A stretch of 38,807 nucleotides of DNA, taken from contig SAIX01000093.1 in assembly GCA_004028765.1 (NCBI GenBank), positions 1-38,807 of the forward strand, given 5' to 3'. The translations under genes and the position numbers were made by a program. Positions 1-10,200 of this stretch are shown piece after piece. Within the stretch, counting starts at the first letter, position 1; every line of letters starts with the position of its first letter. The DNA is from Chitinophagaceae bacterium (lineage in GTDB: Bacteria > Bacteroidota > Bacteroidia > Chitinophagales > Chitinophagaceae). The notes beneath the pieces are model-generated. The model saw only the letters and a program-made list of their open reading frames with translations, did no database searches and had not been told where the DNA came from.

Positions 1-1
1 A

Positions 2-208
2 AAAGCCATGACGGAATTTCTCTACAATTCTGTAAACAATGATTCTTCAAAAGTGAGATTTGAAGTAAAAGATGTGATTTATTTTGAAGACCTGAATACT
101 TACGATTGTGAATTCAATGTACGCATGATGCAGGCCGGGAAAGATACCACGGGTGTGATGAAAGCCAATGTAAGCAAAGATTTTACAAAAGTGAACCGGA
201 AAATGTGA
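2..208 (+). CDS. C-terminal fragment of an unknown protein (5' end outside window)
   Basis: The frame is open to the left edge of the window and ends at a TGA at 206-208, so this is most likely the last 68 codons of a longer gene. An ATG at position 8 is available, but nothing shows that it is the true start. The fragment is polar and slightly basic at its end, with no membrane segment and no domain I recognise. Its stop codon directly abuts the stop codon of the convergent AraC-type gene at 209, leaving no room for a separate terminator between them. I assign no function. Confidence 0.5.
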   Translation, partial: KAMTEFLYNSVNNDSSKVRFEVKDVIYFEDLNTYDCEFNVRMMQAGKDTTGVMKANVSKDFTKVNRKM

Positions 209-1090
209 TCAGAAAAAAATACGGTCTTCTGCGAGATAGGTTTTCTTAAACTCCTTGGGTGTGCAGCCTTTCTTCTTTTTAAAAATGCGGTTAAAATTGG
301 AAATATTGTTGAACCCGCATTCGTAAGCAATTTCTGCCACCGACTGCGTGGTATCAATCAGCATCCGTGATGCATGGCCCAGCCTGATCTCCGTAAGGCT
401 ATCGATAAAAGTCATCCCGGTTCTTGTTTTAAAAAAGCGGCTGAACGCCGAATCTGCCATATTGGTTAATTTGGCAACTTCGGTAAGCGATATGGGGTTA
501 TTGAAATTCTCATTCAGGTATTCCATCACCCTCTCGATGCGGCGGCTGTTGTAACTGAAATTCGCCATATTGTTGAAAGTGGAATTGGAAAGGATGCGGG
601 TATGCCTTGAAATGGAAAGTTCATGTAAGATCGACATCAATTCCACCACCGATTCAAAGCCGTCTTTTTTGCTGAGCCTTAATAACCTTGATGCCAGCAG
701 AGACGCTGTTTCATAGGAGAAGAGAATACCCCTGAATGAATTTTCCAGCATGGTACGGATATGCGACAACTGGTTGCGCCGTAAAAATTTTTCATCAAAA
801 AGATCTTTGTGAAACTGGATCGTCACTTCTGTGATATCCCTGTTCCGGCATTTATGTGTAAACCAGGCATGCTGGAGGTTTGGACCAATCAGCACCAGTT
901 CATAATCCCCGATCTCATCCACATGGTCGCCGATGATGCGCTTCACGCCCTTACCATTCTTGATAAAATTCAATTCGAATTCCTCATGGTAATGAACCGG
1001 GAAATCGAATTCATTTTTCTCTCTCGCAAAAACTGTAAAACAATCTGACGGGGTCAGGGGCGTAATTTCTCTAAGGATTTTCTTCTGCAT
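209..1090 (-). CDS. AraC-family transcriptional regulator
   Basis: This 293-residue protein has the two-part architecture of AraC regulators. Residues about 25-100 look like a cupin-type sensor domain, with the metal- or ligand-site-like motif HYHEEFELNFI. Residues about 190-290 form the double helix-turn-helix DNA-binding domain, including the typical second-helix signature SVAEIAYECGFNNISNFNRIFKKKKGCTP. Family knowledge suggests that it binds a small molecule, often a sugar, and activates nearby operons. It lies on the opposite strand, about 1 kb before the SusC/SusD operon, so it is a candidate regulator of that operon; this is inference from position. A near-match to the Bacteroidota -7 element (TACTTTTA) lies upstream of the start. 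The ligand cannot be told from the sequence. Confidence 0.93.
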   Translation of the reverse strand: MQKKILREITPLTPSDCFTVFAREKNEFDFPVHYHEEFELNFIKNGKGVKRIIGDHVDEIGDYELVLIGPNLQHAWFTHKCRNRDITEVTIQFHKDLFDEKFLRRNQLSHIRTMLENSFRGILFSYETASLLASRLLRLSKKDGFESVVELMSILHELSISRHTRILSNSTFNNMANFSYNSRRIERVMEYLNENFNNPISLTEVAKLTNMADSAFSRFFKTRTGMTFIDSLTEIRLGHASRMLIDTTQSVAEIAYECGFNNISNFNRIFKKKKGCTPKEFKKTYLAEDRIFF

Positions 1091-1448
1091 GGCATTAATG
1101 GCGTTCCTGTTGGCGTTGTAAAAGTATTTGTACTGTATGATGATTTAATCAGGCGCTCATTCTGATAAATTGCTGATTGGCAACAATTTATGGTTGAATG
1201 ATTTCAAAAGTCGATTCTGCCGATCCGAGGGATGATCAGTATGATGACAAAAAAGTATTATAAAATGCTGCATGGTTTTTTCCCGGCCGGATAAATTGTT
1301 TCTTTTCACAATGATCCCTGACCTGAATTTGGTACCGGTCAGCCGAAAGAAAGAGGGTCTTAGTTTGCTCAGAGAGTGATGGCAGAGATAAGCCGGATAT
1401 TGTGCAGTAAGGATAAAACGACCAATCCGATAAAACAGATTAATTGCG
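1091..1448. other. 358-bp intergenic region without a convincing gene
   Basis: This gap lies between the start of the AraC-type gene and the stop of the DUF1573 gene, both on the minus strand. It must hold the AraC promoter near its left end. A minus-strand open frame runs through it (to about 1516), but that frame overlaps the DUF1573 gene, has an atypical composition and matches no family I know, so I do not call it. I see no RNA gene, repeat or clear terminator here. Confidence 0.6.
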
Positions 1449-1901
1449 TTAATAGGAACCGGTTGTTTTTTTATGGCCGGTGATTTCTGCTTCGCAGCGA
1501 AGAGTTTGCTGTTCACCGCTTTTTAGCCTCACCCGGACCGTTTTATGGAAGGTACCGGTAATGGTGCGGTTTGTATATAAATAAATGCGGACCGAGTCTG
1601 TTTTCCCGGGTAAAATCACGGCAGGTAAAGTGCCTGTTTCAAGGCAGCTGCAGCTCGTGTTGATTTGCGCAATATACAAGGCGGTTTCCGCGGTATTCCT
1701 CAGTCGAAAACGGAAAACGGCCGTATCGCCCATTGGTATTTTCCCCGCAGTCGCAAGAGAGTCGATCCATTCTATTTTGCCTGTTTCTTTTACTTTCTCC
1801 TCAAATGATCCCGCCAATTCTTTCTCGTGCTTTCCAGCAAGATGGCAGGATGCAGAAAAAATAAAAATTAAAGGAATGCCTAATACGTGTTGAAATTTCA
1901 T
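1449..1901 (-). CDS. DUF1573 domain lipoprotein
   Basis: The protein has 150 residues. The N-terminus is a lipoprotein signal peptide ending in the lipobox FSASC, so the mature protein should be anchored to a membrane through Cys19. The rest matches the DUF1573 pattern common in Bacteroidota: an FRFRLRNTAETALYI segment, a CSCLETG motif, then PGKTDSVRIYLYTNRTITGTF. DUF1573 domains have an immunoglobulin-like beta-sandwich fold and no established biochemical role. The gene is divergent from the SusC gene, and the shared 248-bp gap holds a 20-bp perfect inverted repeat. The -7-like sequence TAGTTTTA lies just upstream of the start on the minus strand. Confidence 0.85.
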   Translation of the reverse strand: MKFQHVLGIPLIFIFSASCHLAGKHEKELAGSFEEKVKETGKIEWIDSLATAGKIPMGDTAVFRFRLRNTAETALYIAQINTSCSCLETGTLPAVILPGKTDSVRIYLYTNRTITGTFHKTVRVRLKSGEQQTLRCEAEITGHKKTTGSY

Positions 1902-1949
1902 CGATTTTAAAATAAGGATAAAACTACCTGAAATTCAGAAATCATAGGA

Positions 1950-1996
1950 TCTGATCCGTTGAAACCCTTGCACAGTAAGGGTTTCAACGGATCAGA
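1950..1996. repeat. 20-bp perfect inverted repeat in the DUF1573/SusC divergent gap
   Basis: The left arm at 1950-1969 (tctgatccgttgaaaccctt) and the right arm at 1977-1996 are exact reverse complements over 20 bp, separated by a 7-nt centre. No T-run follows on either strand, so it does not look like an intrinsic terminator. It sits 48 bp upstream of the DUF1573 start and about 150 bp upstream of the SusC start. It could be an operator for a dimeric regulator or a stable RNA hairpin in a 5' leader; the sequence does not decide between these. Confidence 0.85.
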
Positions 1997-2149
1997 AAGC
2001 AAATAAATTTTTCGTTATGTGTAATTAATACATATTATAACTGCTAAAATCATACAATAAAATGTTAAAAAAACACATTCATCCTTTAACAAAGCATTTT
2101 AAATTTAGTCTTGAATTGCCATATACTTTAACAAACAACCCAAATTGCT

Positions 2150-5100
2150 ATGCCAACGAAAAACAACGTGCTTGTGAGGGGCTATCTCCTTGCCCTACTC
2201 CTCATGTTCTTCTCTTTCAATGTTTTCGCGCAAAAAGCTGTTACAGGTAAGGTTACCAACAAGGCGAACGGGCAACCCATCGCCGGGGCAACCGTGCAGG
2301 TAAAAGGTACTACCTCGGTAGCGCTTACCAACAACGATGGTATTTTTACCATCAATGCCGGTTCCAAAGCGATACTGGTAGTTACCGTGGTAGGCTTTGA
2401 AGCGATAGAACAGGCCGTGTCAGGAAAAAGCGAATTTAATTTCGCGCTTTCTGAAACCACCAGCCAGCTCAATGAAGTACTGGTTACCGGTTATTCGGCG
2501 CAACGTAAAAAAGACATCACAGGATCGGTTTCTGTGGTGAACGTAAAAGACCTTAAAGCTGTACCTGCCGGCAGCCCGGAACAGATGCTGCAGGGCCGCG
2601 CTTCCGGATTGAATGTGATCACTTCCGGTCAGCCAGGTTCTGGTAGTAATATCCGTATCCGCGGTATTACTTCTTTTGGTAATGTTGACCCACTCGTGAT
2701 CGTGGATGGTGTACAGGGAAGCTTAAGCAACCTGAATGCTTCTGAGATCGAATCGATCCAGGTATTAAAAGATGCCGGTGCCGCCTCAATCTACGGTGTG
2801 CGTGGATCGAACGGTGTTATCGTGGTAACGACCAAAAAAGGAAAATCCGGCCGCGCCACCGTAACGTACGATGCCTATGTAGGAACCCAGCGCCCTGCTG
2901 GCGGCAATCCTTTCCAGTTGCTGAATACACAGGAAATGGCCGATCTCACCTGGCTGGCATTGAAAAATTCAGGCCAGGCCACCACACATCCACAGTATGG
3001 CAGCGGTGCCACACCTGTTATCCCCGATTATATCCTGAACGGAAGTTCTGCGGGTATTACCGGATCTATTTCGGCTGCTGATCTGGCCAAATACAATGTG
3101 ACCGATTTTAACAAGGGTATTTACCAGATCGTAGCGGCAAATAAAACAGGTACCGACTGGTTCCATCAAATCTTTAAACCAGCGATGATACAGAGCCATA
3201 CCGTTACGGCCAGTGGCGGTAATGATAAGAACACTTACCTGTTTTCCCTCAACTATTTCAACCAGCAGGGTACATTGATCGGTACTTACCTGAAAAGGTA
3301 TTCAGCCCGGATCAATACAACCTTCAACATTAAGAACAATATCCGTGTAGGAGAGAACCTGTACATTTTTAACAGGGATAACCCGCAGATCGGTAACCAG
3401 AGCGAGGGCAATGAGATTTCAATGTCCTACCGCGAGCAGCCGATCATTCCTGTATATGATATCAACGGAGGATATGCCGGTACTGCCGCAAAAGGTCTGG
3501 GTAACGCCCAGAACCCGGTTGCGATGCGCCAGCGTGCTTTCGACAACAGGGGAAATTCATGGGATATCCAGGGCAATATGTTTGGTGAGATCGATTTCCT
3601 CGGCCACTTTACTTTCCGTACCGCCTTCGGTGGTACCATGAGCAATTTCTACTACTATAACTATGGTTACCGCACTTATGAGAATGCCGAGAACAATGGC
3701 TCCAACTCATTCAGTGAAAACGCTGGTTATAACAGGCAGTGGACATGGACCAATACCGTTAAATACAACCAGGTATTTGGAAAACATAATGTAACAGCGC
3801 TTGCCGGTGTGGAGGCTGTTGAAGCGTATGGCCGCGGTGTAGGTGGTGGTGCATTGGGTTATTTTACAGATAATCCCAATTACCGCACATTGAGCGGTGG
3901 TTCTTCAGGCTTTACGAATTACAGTTACGCCTATGGCAACTCACTCTATTCTTTATTCGGAAAAGTGGATTATGCCTACAATGATAAATACCTTTTGAGC
4001 GCAACGGTTCGCCGCGATGGTTCTTCCCGCTTTGGCCCGGATAAGCGTTATGGTATTTTCCCTTCATTTGCACTCGGCTGGAGGATATCCCGTGAAAATT
4101 TCATGAAAGATGTGAAATGGATCGACGACATGAAGATCCGCGGAAGCTGGGGTAAACTGGGTAACCAGGCCAACGTAGATCCTTCCAATGCATTCAGCCA
4201 GTACGGAAGTTCTGCAGGTAGTTCTTACTACGATATCAACGGAACAAGTACAGGATCGGTGCAAGGGTTCTATGCAACACGTGTGGGTAACCCTAAAACC
4301 GGCTGGGAAGAAGATATCCTTACCAACTTTGGTGTAGATGCCCAGTTGTTTAAAAACAAGATCGACCTCTCTGTTGAATATTATGTCAAAAAGATCAATG
4401 GGCTCCTGTTTACTGACCAGGCACCCGCTACCGTAGGTGGTGCAGCGCTTCCCAGTGTAAATATTGGTGATATACAGAACAAAGGCTGGGATGCTTCTGT
4501 TACATATCATGGAACAGTTAGCCGCGAATGGAAATTTGATCTCGGCCTGATCTTCACTTCTTATAAAAGTAATATCGTGAATATCCCGGGTAATTATTTC
4601 ACTGCCGGAGGATCAAGGATCGGTGACTTTGTAAGAAATGAAGTGGGTCACCCGATCGGTTCTTTCTACGGATATGAAGTGGTGGGTATTTTCCAGGATG
4701 CAGCTGATGTAACAAAATCAGCTACGCAGGATGGGGCCAAACCCGGCCGTTTTAAATACCGCGATGCTAACGGTGATGGAAAAATCACCGATGCAGACCG
4801 TGTTTATTTCGGTAACCCCAATCCTAAATTTACAACCGGTATCAACCTGAATGTAAGCTATAAAAACTGGGATTTCTCTACATTCCTGTATGCTTCAGTG
4901 GGCAATGATGTGATTAACTACGTGCGTTACTGGACGGATTTCTATCCTTCTTTCCAGGGCGTGAAAAGTATGAATGCACTTTACAATTCATGGTTGCCAA
5001 CACGCACAAATGCGACAGTTCCCATCGCAGAAAACGATGCGAGCTTCAGCACCAACCAGGTTCCCAACTCTTATTACAAAGAGAATGGTTCTTACCTGAG

Positions 5101-5326
5101 GTGTAAATCACTGATCCTGGGCTACACAATGCCAGCGAAAGAGCTGAAGAAATGGGGTATTGAAAAAGTGAGGTTCTATGTGCAGGCGGCCAACCTCTTT
5201 ACTATCACAAAATACACAGGGTTAGATCCTGAGTTGTCCGGTTCTAACGCTGCATTTGGAATTGATTACGGTAACTATCCAAACAACCAGAAAAATTTCA
5301 ACTTCGGCGTAAACGTAACATTCTAA
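2150..5326 (+). CDS. SusC/RagA-family TonB-linked outer membrane receptor
   Basis: This 1058-residue protein belongs to the SusC family of TonB-dependent transporters, which import oligosaccharides or peptides across the outer membrane together with a SusD lipoprotein. A signal peptide ends near FNVFAQ (residue about 28). A carboxypeptidase-regulatory-like beta domain follows (about 29-105), then a plug domain (about 115-230) with the SusC signature GVRGSNGVIVVTTKKGKSG. The rest is the beta-barrel, ending in VNVTF with the C-terminal aromatic residue expected for barrel assembly. Length and order are normal for the family. The ATG at 2150 fits the signal peptide. It is followed by the SusD partner after 31 bp. 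The substrate cannot be read from the sequence; the GH20 enzyme downstream hints at amino-sugar glycans. Confidence 0.97.
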   Translation: MPTKNNVLVRGYLLALLLMFFSFNVFAQKAVTGKVTNKANGQPIAGATVQVKGTTSVALTNNDGIFTINAGSKAILVVTVVGFEAIEQAVSGKSEFNFALSETTSQLNEVLVTGYSAQRKKDITGSVSVVNVKDLKAVPAGSPEQMLQGRASGLNVITSGQPGSGSNIRIRGITSFGNVDPLVIVDGVQGSLSNLNASEIESIQVLKDAGAASIYGVRGSNGVIVVTTKKGKSGRATVTYDAYVGTQRPAGGNPFQLLNTQEMADLTWLALKNSGQATTHPQYGSGATPVIPDYILNGSSAGITGSISAADLAKYNVTDFNKGIYQIVAANKTGTDWFHQIFKPAMIQSHTVTASGGNDKNTYLFSLNYFNQQGTLIGTYLKRYSARINTTFNIKNNIRVGENLYIFNRDNPQIGNQSEGNEISMSYREQPIIPVYDINGGYAGTAAKGLGNAQNPVAMRQRAFDNRGNSWDIQGNMFGEIDFLGHFTFRTAFGGTMSNFYYYNYGYRTYENAENNGSNSFSENAGYNRQWTWTNTVKYNQVFGKHNVTALAGVEAVEAYGRGVGGGALGYFTDNPNYRTLSGGSSGFTNYSYAYGNSLYSLFGKVDYAYNDKYLLSATVRRDGSSRFGPDKRYGIFPSFALGWRISRENFMKDVKWIDDMKIRGSWGKLGNQANVDPSNAFSQYGSSAGSSYYDINGTSTGSVQGFYATRVGNPKTGWEEDILTNFGVDAQLFKNKIDLSVEYYVKKINGLLFTDQAPATVGGAALPSVNIGDIQNKGWDASVTYHGTVSREWKFDLGLIFTSYKSNIVNIPGNYFTAGGSRIGDFVRNEVGHPIGSFYGYEVVGIFQDAADVTKSATQDGAKPGRFKYRDANGDGKITDADRVYFGNPNPKFTTGINLNVSYKNWDFSTFLYASVGNDVINYVRYWTDFYPSFQGVKSMNALYNSWLPTRTNATVPIAENDASFSTNQVPNSYYKENGSYLRCKSLILGYTMPAKELKKWGIEKVRFYVQAANLFTITKYTGLDPELSGSNAAFGIDYGNYPNNQKNFNFGVNVTF

Positions 5327-5357
5327 TTAACCCATTAACTGTTTTAAATTTTGCGAT

Positions 5358-7091
5358 ATGAAACAATCTAAATTCAAAATAATCCTGGTAAGCGTAACCA
5401 CTTCGCTGGTGCTGTTTTACGCTTGTTCCAAGAACTTCCTCGACAAAACCCCTATCGGTTCACTCGACCAGAATACACTGGCGAATAAAGCCGGTGTGGA
5501 AGGGGTATTGATCGGAGCATACTCTATGCTGGATGGTTTCGGCGGCGCCGGCGGCGGCTGGCAGAGTGCCGGTTCCAACTGGGTATATGGTGGTGTGGCT
5601 TCTGATGATGCCTACAAAGGGTCTGACCCCGGCGACCAGGCCGACATCGTACCTATTGAAACCTATTCGCCTACGGCTTCCAATGGTTATTTCAACCAGA
5701 AATGGCAGGCTGTGTACGATGCAGTTCAGCGTTGTAATGACGTGCTTCGTTTGCTGCCCGCAGCAACGGATATCAATGCTGCAGATCAGAAACGAATCAC
5801 TGCAGAATCCCGTTTTCTGCGTGCGCACTACCACATGGAAGCAAAAAAAATGTGGAACAACGTACCGTTCGTTGATGAAACCATCACTTATGCAGCCGGT
5901 AATTTCAACGTAGGCAATACTGCAGATATTTGGCCCAATATCCTTGCGGATCTTGACTATGCTATTGCAAACCTTCCTGCCACACAATCATCGGTTGGCC
6001 GTGCCAACTCATGGGCAGCAAAAGCACTGAAAGCAAAAGCACTGATGTTCAAAAAAGATTTTGCAGGAGCTTTACCGATTTTGAAAGATGTGATTGCCAA
6101 TGGTGTAACCACATCCGGTAAAAAATATGCATTGATGCCGAATATGTTCGACAATTTCAATGCGGAAACCAAGAACTCAGCCGAAGCAGTATTCTCCTGC
6201 CAGCAATCTGTAAATGACAACTCAGGCGGCAGTAACGGGGGATGGGGCGATGTACTCAACTTCCCATACAACGGCGGCCCCGGTGGTTGTTGCGGATTTT
6301 ATCAGCCTTCTGTAAGCCTTGTTAACTCATACAAAGTGGATGCACTGGGTTTACCATTGCTTGACACCTGGAATGCTTCTGATTTTAAAAACGACCAGGG
6401 AATCGCTTCAACGGCTGCGTTTTCACCTGATGTAACCACACCTGTTGATCCCCGTCTTGATTTTACAGTGGGCAGAAGGGGTATCCCTTACCTTGACTGG
6501 GGCTTGCACCCGGGTAACGACTGGATCCGCGATCAAAACAATGGCGGCCCTTATTCTCCCATCAAGCACGTGTATTATAAGCGCCAGGCCGGAGCACTTA
6601 CAGATAATTCATTCTGGACCTCTGGTGTAACCGCCAATAACTACACTTTCATCCGTTTTGCAGATGTACTGCTTTGGGCTGCTGAGTGTGAAGTGGAAGT
6701 GGGCACACTGGCCAACGCAATGGCGTATGTAAACCAGGTGAGAAGCCGTATCAAAGACAACCCTTCCACCTGGGTAAAACAGGCCGGAGGAGCCAATGCA
6801 GCCAACTACCAGATCGGTTTATACCTTGTTTTCCCCGACCAGACCTACGCGCGTAAAGCCGTTCGTTTTGAAAGGAAACTGGAACTCGCCATGGAAGGTC
6901 ACCGTTTCTTCGATCTTGTACGTTATGGTATTGCAGATACGGAACTGAACGCATATATCGCCAAAGAAAAAGCGAAGCGTACCTTCTTTACCAGTGCGGT
7001 ATTTACAAAGGGTAAGAACGAGTATTTCCCGATCCCTCAGTCGCAGATCGACCTGAGCAAGGGCGCGCTGAAACAAAATCCTGGCTACTGA
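5358..7091 (+). CDS. SusD/RagB-family surface nutrient-binding lipoprotein
   Basis: This 577-residue protein has a lipoprotein signal ending in LFYAC, followed by the typical SusD start NFLDKTPIGSLDQNTL. The helical TPR-like segment around YDAVQRCNDVLRLLP and the C-terminal SusD domain, including VRFERKLELAMEGHRFFDLVRYG and a final YFPIPQSQIDL...NPGY motif, are all in the expected order. SusD proteins sit on the outer face of the outer membrane and form a lid on the SusC transporter, binding its substrate. The gene is clearly co-transcribed with the SusC gene and is followed by an intrinsic terminator. Length is normal and the reading frame is intact. Confidence 0.97.
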   Translation: MKQSKFKIILVSVTTSLVLFYACSKNFLDKTPIGSLDQNTLANKAGVEGVLIGAYSMLDGFGGAGGGWQSAGSNWVYGGVASDDAYKGSDPGDQADIVPIETYSPTASNGYFNQKWQAVYDAVQRCNDVLRLLPAATDINAADQKRITAESRFLRAHYHMEAKKMWNNVPFVDETITYAAGNFNVGNTADIWPNILADLDYAIANLPATQSSVGRANSWAAKALKAKALMFKKDFAGALPILKDVIANGVTTSGKKYALMPNMFDNFNAETKNSAEAVFSCQQSVNDNSGGSNGGWGDVLNFPYNGGPGGCCGFYQPSVSLVNSYKVDALGLPLLDTWNASDFKNDQGIASTAAFSPDVTTPVDPRLDFTVGRRGIPYLDWGLHPGNDWIRDQNNGGPYSPIKHVYYKRQAGALTDNSFWTSGVTANNYTFIRFADVLLWAAECEVEVGTLANAMAYVNQVRSRIKDNPSTWVKQAGGANAANYQIGLYLVFPDQTYARKAVRFERKLELAMEGHRFFDLVRYGIADTELNAYIAKEKAKRTFFTSAVFTKGKNEYFPIPQSQIDLSKGALKQNPGY

Positions 7092-7121
7092 TCATGTCAG
7101 TATCATAGCAAGTTTTTTTTC

Positions 7122-7160
7122 GAAAAGAGGCAGTGATTTCCTTCCTGCCTCTTTTCTTTT
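7122..7160 (+). terminator. Intrinsic terminator after the SusD gene
   Basis: A 12-bp perfect stem (gaaaagaggcag at 7122-7133 with ctgcctcttttc at 7145-7156), an 11-nt loop and a following T-rich run make a good rho-independent terminator. It begins 30 bp after the SusD stop. It may attenuate rather than stop transcription, because the next genes on the same strand follow closely and have no obvious promoter of their own. It also argues against the longer upstream start (7133) of the next gene. Confidence 0.8.
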
Positions 7161-7207
7161 CAGGATATTGTGTTGCTTATTTTTTCATCCACGAATGTGC
7201 TTTACCT

Positions 7208-10200
7208 ATGATGTGGCCGGTAAGAAATTTTACCAGATGTATCCCCTGCTTACTGTTATTGATCTTTTGCGCCTGCAAAAATCAAAAAACACTGTTTACG
7301 AAAATAGCTTCCTCTGAATCAGGTATCCATTTTAAAAATGAGATAACCGAAAACGATTCGGTTAATGTGCTCGATTTTGAAAACGTATACAATGGTGGCG
7401 GGGTAGGTGTGGGCGATTTTAATAACGACGGTCTTCCCGACCTGTATTTCTCAGGCAACCTCGTATCCAATAAACTGTACCTCAACAAAGGAAATTTTTC
7501 TTTCGCGGATATTACCGAAGCCGCAGGTGTGAATGGAAAAGGGAAATGGTGCAGAGGCGTTACAGTGGTTGATATCAATAATGATGGGTTGATGGATATT
7601 TATGTTTGCGCCACACTCCGTAAATCACCGGAATTGCGCGAACATCTTTTGTACATCAACCAGGGAGTTGACAAAGACGGAATCCCGCATTTTAAGGATA
7701 TGGCCAAAGAATATGGGCTTGCAGATACGAGTCACGGTACCATGGCTGCTTTTTTTGATTACGACAATGACGGCGATCTTGATGTGTACATTGCCAATAA
7801 TGAGATCGTAAAAAATGATTACCCTAATCGTTTCAGGCCCGTCTTAAAAGATGGATCGCATGCCAATACGGATAAACTGTTCCGGAACGACTGGAATGAT
7901 TCACTGAAACATCCTGTATTCACCAATGTTTCAAAACAGGCAGGGATCCAGATAGAAGGGTATGCCCATGCGGTGAGTATCGCTGATTTCAACAAAGACG
8001 GCTGGAAAGACATTTATGTGACCAATGATTATTTATCGAGTGATCTTTTATGGATCAATAACCATGATGGTACGTTTACGGAAAAACTTGGCGATTATTT
8101 CAAACACACATCAGCCAATGCAATGGGGAATGATGTGATCGATATTAATAACGATGGGTTGAGTGATGTGATCGCACTGGATATGAACCCGGAAGATAAT
8201 TACCGGAAAAAAATGATGCTCAATCCCAACAGTTACCAGACTTACCAGAACAGCGACTATTTCGGTTATCACTATCAGTATGTAAGAAATACCTTACAGT
8301 TGAACCAGGGGCCGCGGATGAAACAGAACGATTCCGTTGGTGACCCGGTTTTCAGCGAGATTTCTTTTTATGCCGGTATCGCAGAAACCGATTGGAGCTG
8401 GACCCCGCTGGTGGCCGATTTCGACAACGACGGTAACCGGGATATCATTGTAACAAACGGTTTTCCCAAAGATGTTACGGACCATGATTTTGTTGCGTTC
8501 AGGAATACGGCTTATGCCGTAGCCACCAAAAAACAATTGCTTTCACAAATACCCGAAGTAAAGATCCATAATTATGCATTCCGCAATAACGGCGACCTGC
8601 ATTTCAGTAATGTAACCAATGAATGGGGCATGAATATCCCGAGTTTTTCCAATGGGGCAGTATATGTTGACCTCGACAATGACGGCGACCTCGATGTGGT
8701 GGTGAACAATATCAACGACGAAGCTGCTGTTTACCGGAACAATGGAAGGGAACAGAACAAAGAAGCCACTCACTATATCCAGTGCCGGTTAGCAGGGGAT
8801 TCGCTGAATAAAAAAGGGATCGGCACCTGGCTTGAATTGTATTATGATCATGGCAAAAAACAATTCCTTGAATATTCACCTTACCGCGGATACCTTTCAT
8901 CCGTGGATGATATTGCTCATTTCGGTATCGGAAAAACGACAGAGATCGATTCGCTGCTGGTGAAATGGCCCAATGGGAAAATGCAGCGGTTGATAAAACC
9001 TGCAATCGATACACGCATAACATTGTCTGTAAAAGATGCGACGGATTCCTATTCATTCATCGGGCCGGTTCTAAACCATACAGCCCTGTTTACCGATATT
9101 ACAGGTGCAGTAAATGTGCATTATGTACAACCCGAAAAAGATTTTGTTGATTTTAATATACAGAAACTGCTGCCGCACAAACTCTCTGAATACGGCCCGG
9201 CACTTTCTGCGGGCGATGTGGACGGGAACGGGTTGGATGATATTGTAACAGGTGGCTCGTTCGCATACAGCGGCCAGGTATTCCTGCAACAGGCTGATGG
9301 GAAATTTTCACAGAAAGCATTGCTGCCTGCTGCCGATATCAATACAAAAAGATGGGAAGATGAAGGCATGTTATTGTTTGATGCCGATGGCGATGGGGAC
9401 CTTGATCTCTATGTGGCGAGTGGGGGCTTTGAAAACGAACCGAACGGATTCACTTACCAGGATAAATTGTATGTGAACGATGGCAAAGGGAATTTCACAA
9501 TCGATTCGATTGCGATACCAAGGAACCATACGAGTAAACTTTGTGTAAGGGCGGTTGATTATGACAAAGACGGCGACCTGGATCTTTTTGTATCAGGCAG
9601 GGTAGAGCCCTGGAATTATCCAAAACCTGTATCGAGTTTTATTTTACGAAACGATTCGAAACCCGGGAAACCTTTGTTTACGGATGTTACAGCCTCTGTG
9701 GCGAAAGACCTTATAAATATCGGTTTGGTATGCGACGCACTGTTCACTGATTTTGACAACGACGGCTGGCCCGACCTGGTATTGGCTGGCGAATGGATGC
9801 CGGTAACTTTTTTGAAAAACGAAAAAGGGGTTTTCAAAAATACGACCGCTTCCACCGGAACGGATAAACTGAAGGGCTGGTGGAATACCATTGCGGCTGG
9901 CGATTTTGACAATGACGGCGATATTGATTACGTGGTGGGTAATATGGGGCAAAATTCATTCTATCGCGCCAGCGAAAAATATCCAGTACATATTACTGCG
10001 GCAGATTTTGATAAGAACGGAAGTTATGATGCATTCCCCTCGTTATTCCTCCCGGATAAAAACGGTGAGATGAAAGAGTTCCCTGCACAAACAAGGGATG
10101 ATATCGTAAAGCAGATGATCGGTATGCGTACAAAATTCCAGAATTATAAAACGTATGCGGAAGCTACCATGGACAAAGTTTTTTCACCGGAGCAAATGAA

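Noticed and set aside
1157..1516. 119-codon open frame on the minus strand
   Set aside because: It overlaps the DUF1573 lipoprotein gene, has no family resemblance and no promoter or start context; most likely a chance frame.
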